Below are positions 11,028 through 11,386 of a stretch of DNA of 11,386 bases, piece after piece; positions within the stretch are counted from its first letter, which is position 1; every line of letters begins with the position of its first letter. Made by a program: the position numbers and the translations under genes. Under the pieces are notes generated by a model that searched no databases, was not told where the DNA came from, and saw only the letters and a program-made list of their open reading frames with translations. This DNA comes from Competibacteraceae bacterium UBA3908 (GTDB taxonomy: Bacteria > Pseudomonadota > Gammaproteobacteria > Competibacterales > Competibacteraceae): contig DGFE01000155.1 in NCBI GenBank assembly GCA_002391525.1, positions 1,406 to 12,791 of the forward strand, given 5' to 3'.

Positions 11028-11386
11028 GCAGCAGGCTCTTCGCCCGCGTTCGCGTCGCTCACGGTCGTGGGGCGGCGCGCGCGTCGGTGGCTGGCTGCCG
11101 AGCCTGCTGACCTTGCTGCTGGTGCTGCCAAGCGGGTCTGTACGGGCCGAGGACGCGGTCTATACCTGGAAAGACGCCTCGGGTCGGGTACATTACGGCA
11201 ATCGTCCGCCCGAAGGTCAAGCTGCCGAAGCGGTCCAACTCAACGCCCATCCGGTTGCCGTGCAGCCAACCGAACACATTTATACCTGGACCGACGCCGA
11301 GGGCAAGGTTCACTACGGCGCCCGACCGCCGCCTGATGTGCCCGCCAAGGAACTCAAGGAAGATGACGGTTCGCTGTCCACCATCC
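11002..11386 (+). CDS. Exported DUF4124 repeat protein (3' end beyond the window)
   Basis: 128 codons are visible. The N-terminus is basic (MNGRKRSPEQQALRPRSRRS), followed by a hydrophobic stretch (GGWLPSLLTLLLVLPSGSV) and a signal-peptidase-like RAED, so the protein is exported. Two DUF4124 units follow: VYTWKDASGRVHYGNRPP (about residues 51-68) and IYTWTDAEGKVHYGARPP (about 91-108). DUF4124 units are common in exported proteins of gamma- and betaproteobacteria and have no proven function. The start at 11002 overlaps the end of the Usp gene by 26 bases and lacks a clear Shine-Dalgarno. Translation may be coupled, or a later start may be used, although no later ATG keeps the signal peptide. 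The window edge cuts the gene. Confidence 0.78.
   Translation, partial: MNGRKRSPEQQALRPRSRRSRSWGGARVGGWLPSLLTLLLVLPSGSVRAEDAVYTWKDASGRVHYGNRPPEGQAAEAVQLNAHPVAVQPTEHIYTWTDAEGKVHYGARPPPDVPAKELKEDDGSLSTI

Overview
The window looks like a GC-rich gammaproteobacterial chromosome (or metagenome contig), possibly of the Competibacter type. This rests on the leuA gene with a leucine-rich leader peptide, the DUF4124 and UspA proteins, and the style of the insertion sequences. The lineage is an inference. About 1-1320 and 1880-2200 are visibly richer in A+T than the leuA region, which suggests acquired DNA at the left end.

Left end (1-2050, minus strand): a RiPP locus of the TOMM (thiazole/oxazole-modified microcin) kind. 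In transcription order it has a 75-residue precursor with a Gly/Cys/Ser core that resembles microcin B17 in composition (1914-1687), a leader-binding E1-like partner protein with a four-cysteine zinc site (1176-247), and the first 70 codons of a YcaO cyclodehydratase (212-1, cut by the window edge). A decayed, opposite-strand transposase (about 1385-1650) sits between the precursor and its enzymes. A GC hairpin follows the precursor stop. An IS481-family element (about 2101-3130) lies immediately upstream.

Middle (3100-5720): a 500-base gene-free stretch with repeats and a 28-bp perfect palindrome, then a minus-strand operon of an XRE regulator, a BrnT-type toxin and a BrnA-type antitoxin. 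Its sigma-70 promoter overlaps a divergent promoter for a broken CHC2 zinc-finger primase. The primase is frameshifted and joined to the tail of an IS256-like transposase. This part reads as remains of mobile elements.

Core metabolism (5714-7662, plus strand): a 40-codon leader peptide with five leucines in eight residues precedes leuA (2-isopropylmalate synthase), the usual layout for transcription attenuation by leucine supply.

Right part (7776-9616, minus strand): four tightly packed genes form two tandem pairs. Each pair is a small HExxH metallopeptidase of the Tox-MPTase3 kind followed by a different exported protein with a signal peptide. The likely reading is two toxin/immunity modules acting in the periplasm. 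The window ends with a small hypothetical gene (10238-9906), a UspA-family stress protein (10506-11027) and the start of an exported protein with two DUF4124 repeats (11002 to the edge).

The two most interesting systems are the microcin B17-like TOMM locus and the doubled metallopeptidase/immunity module.
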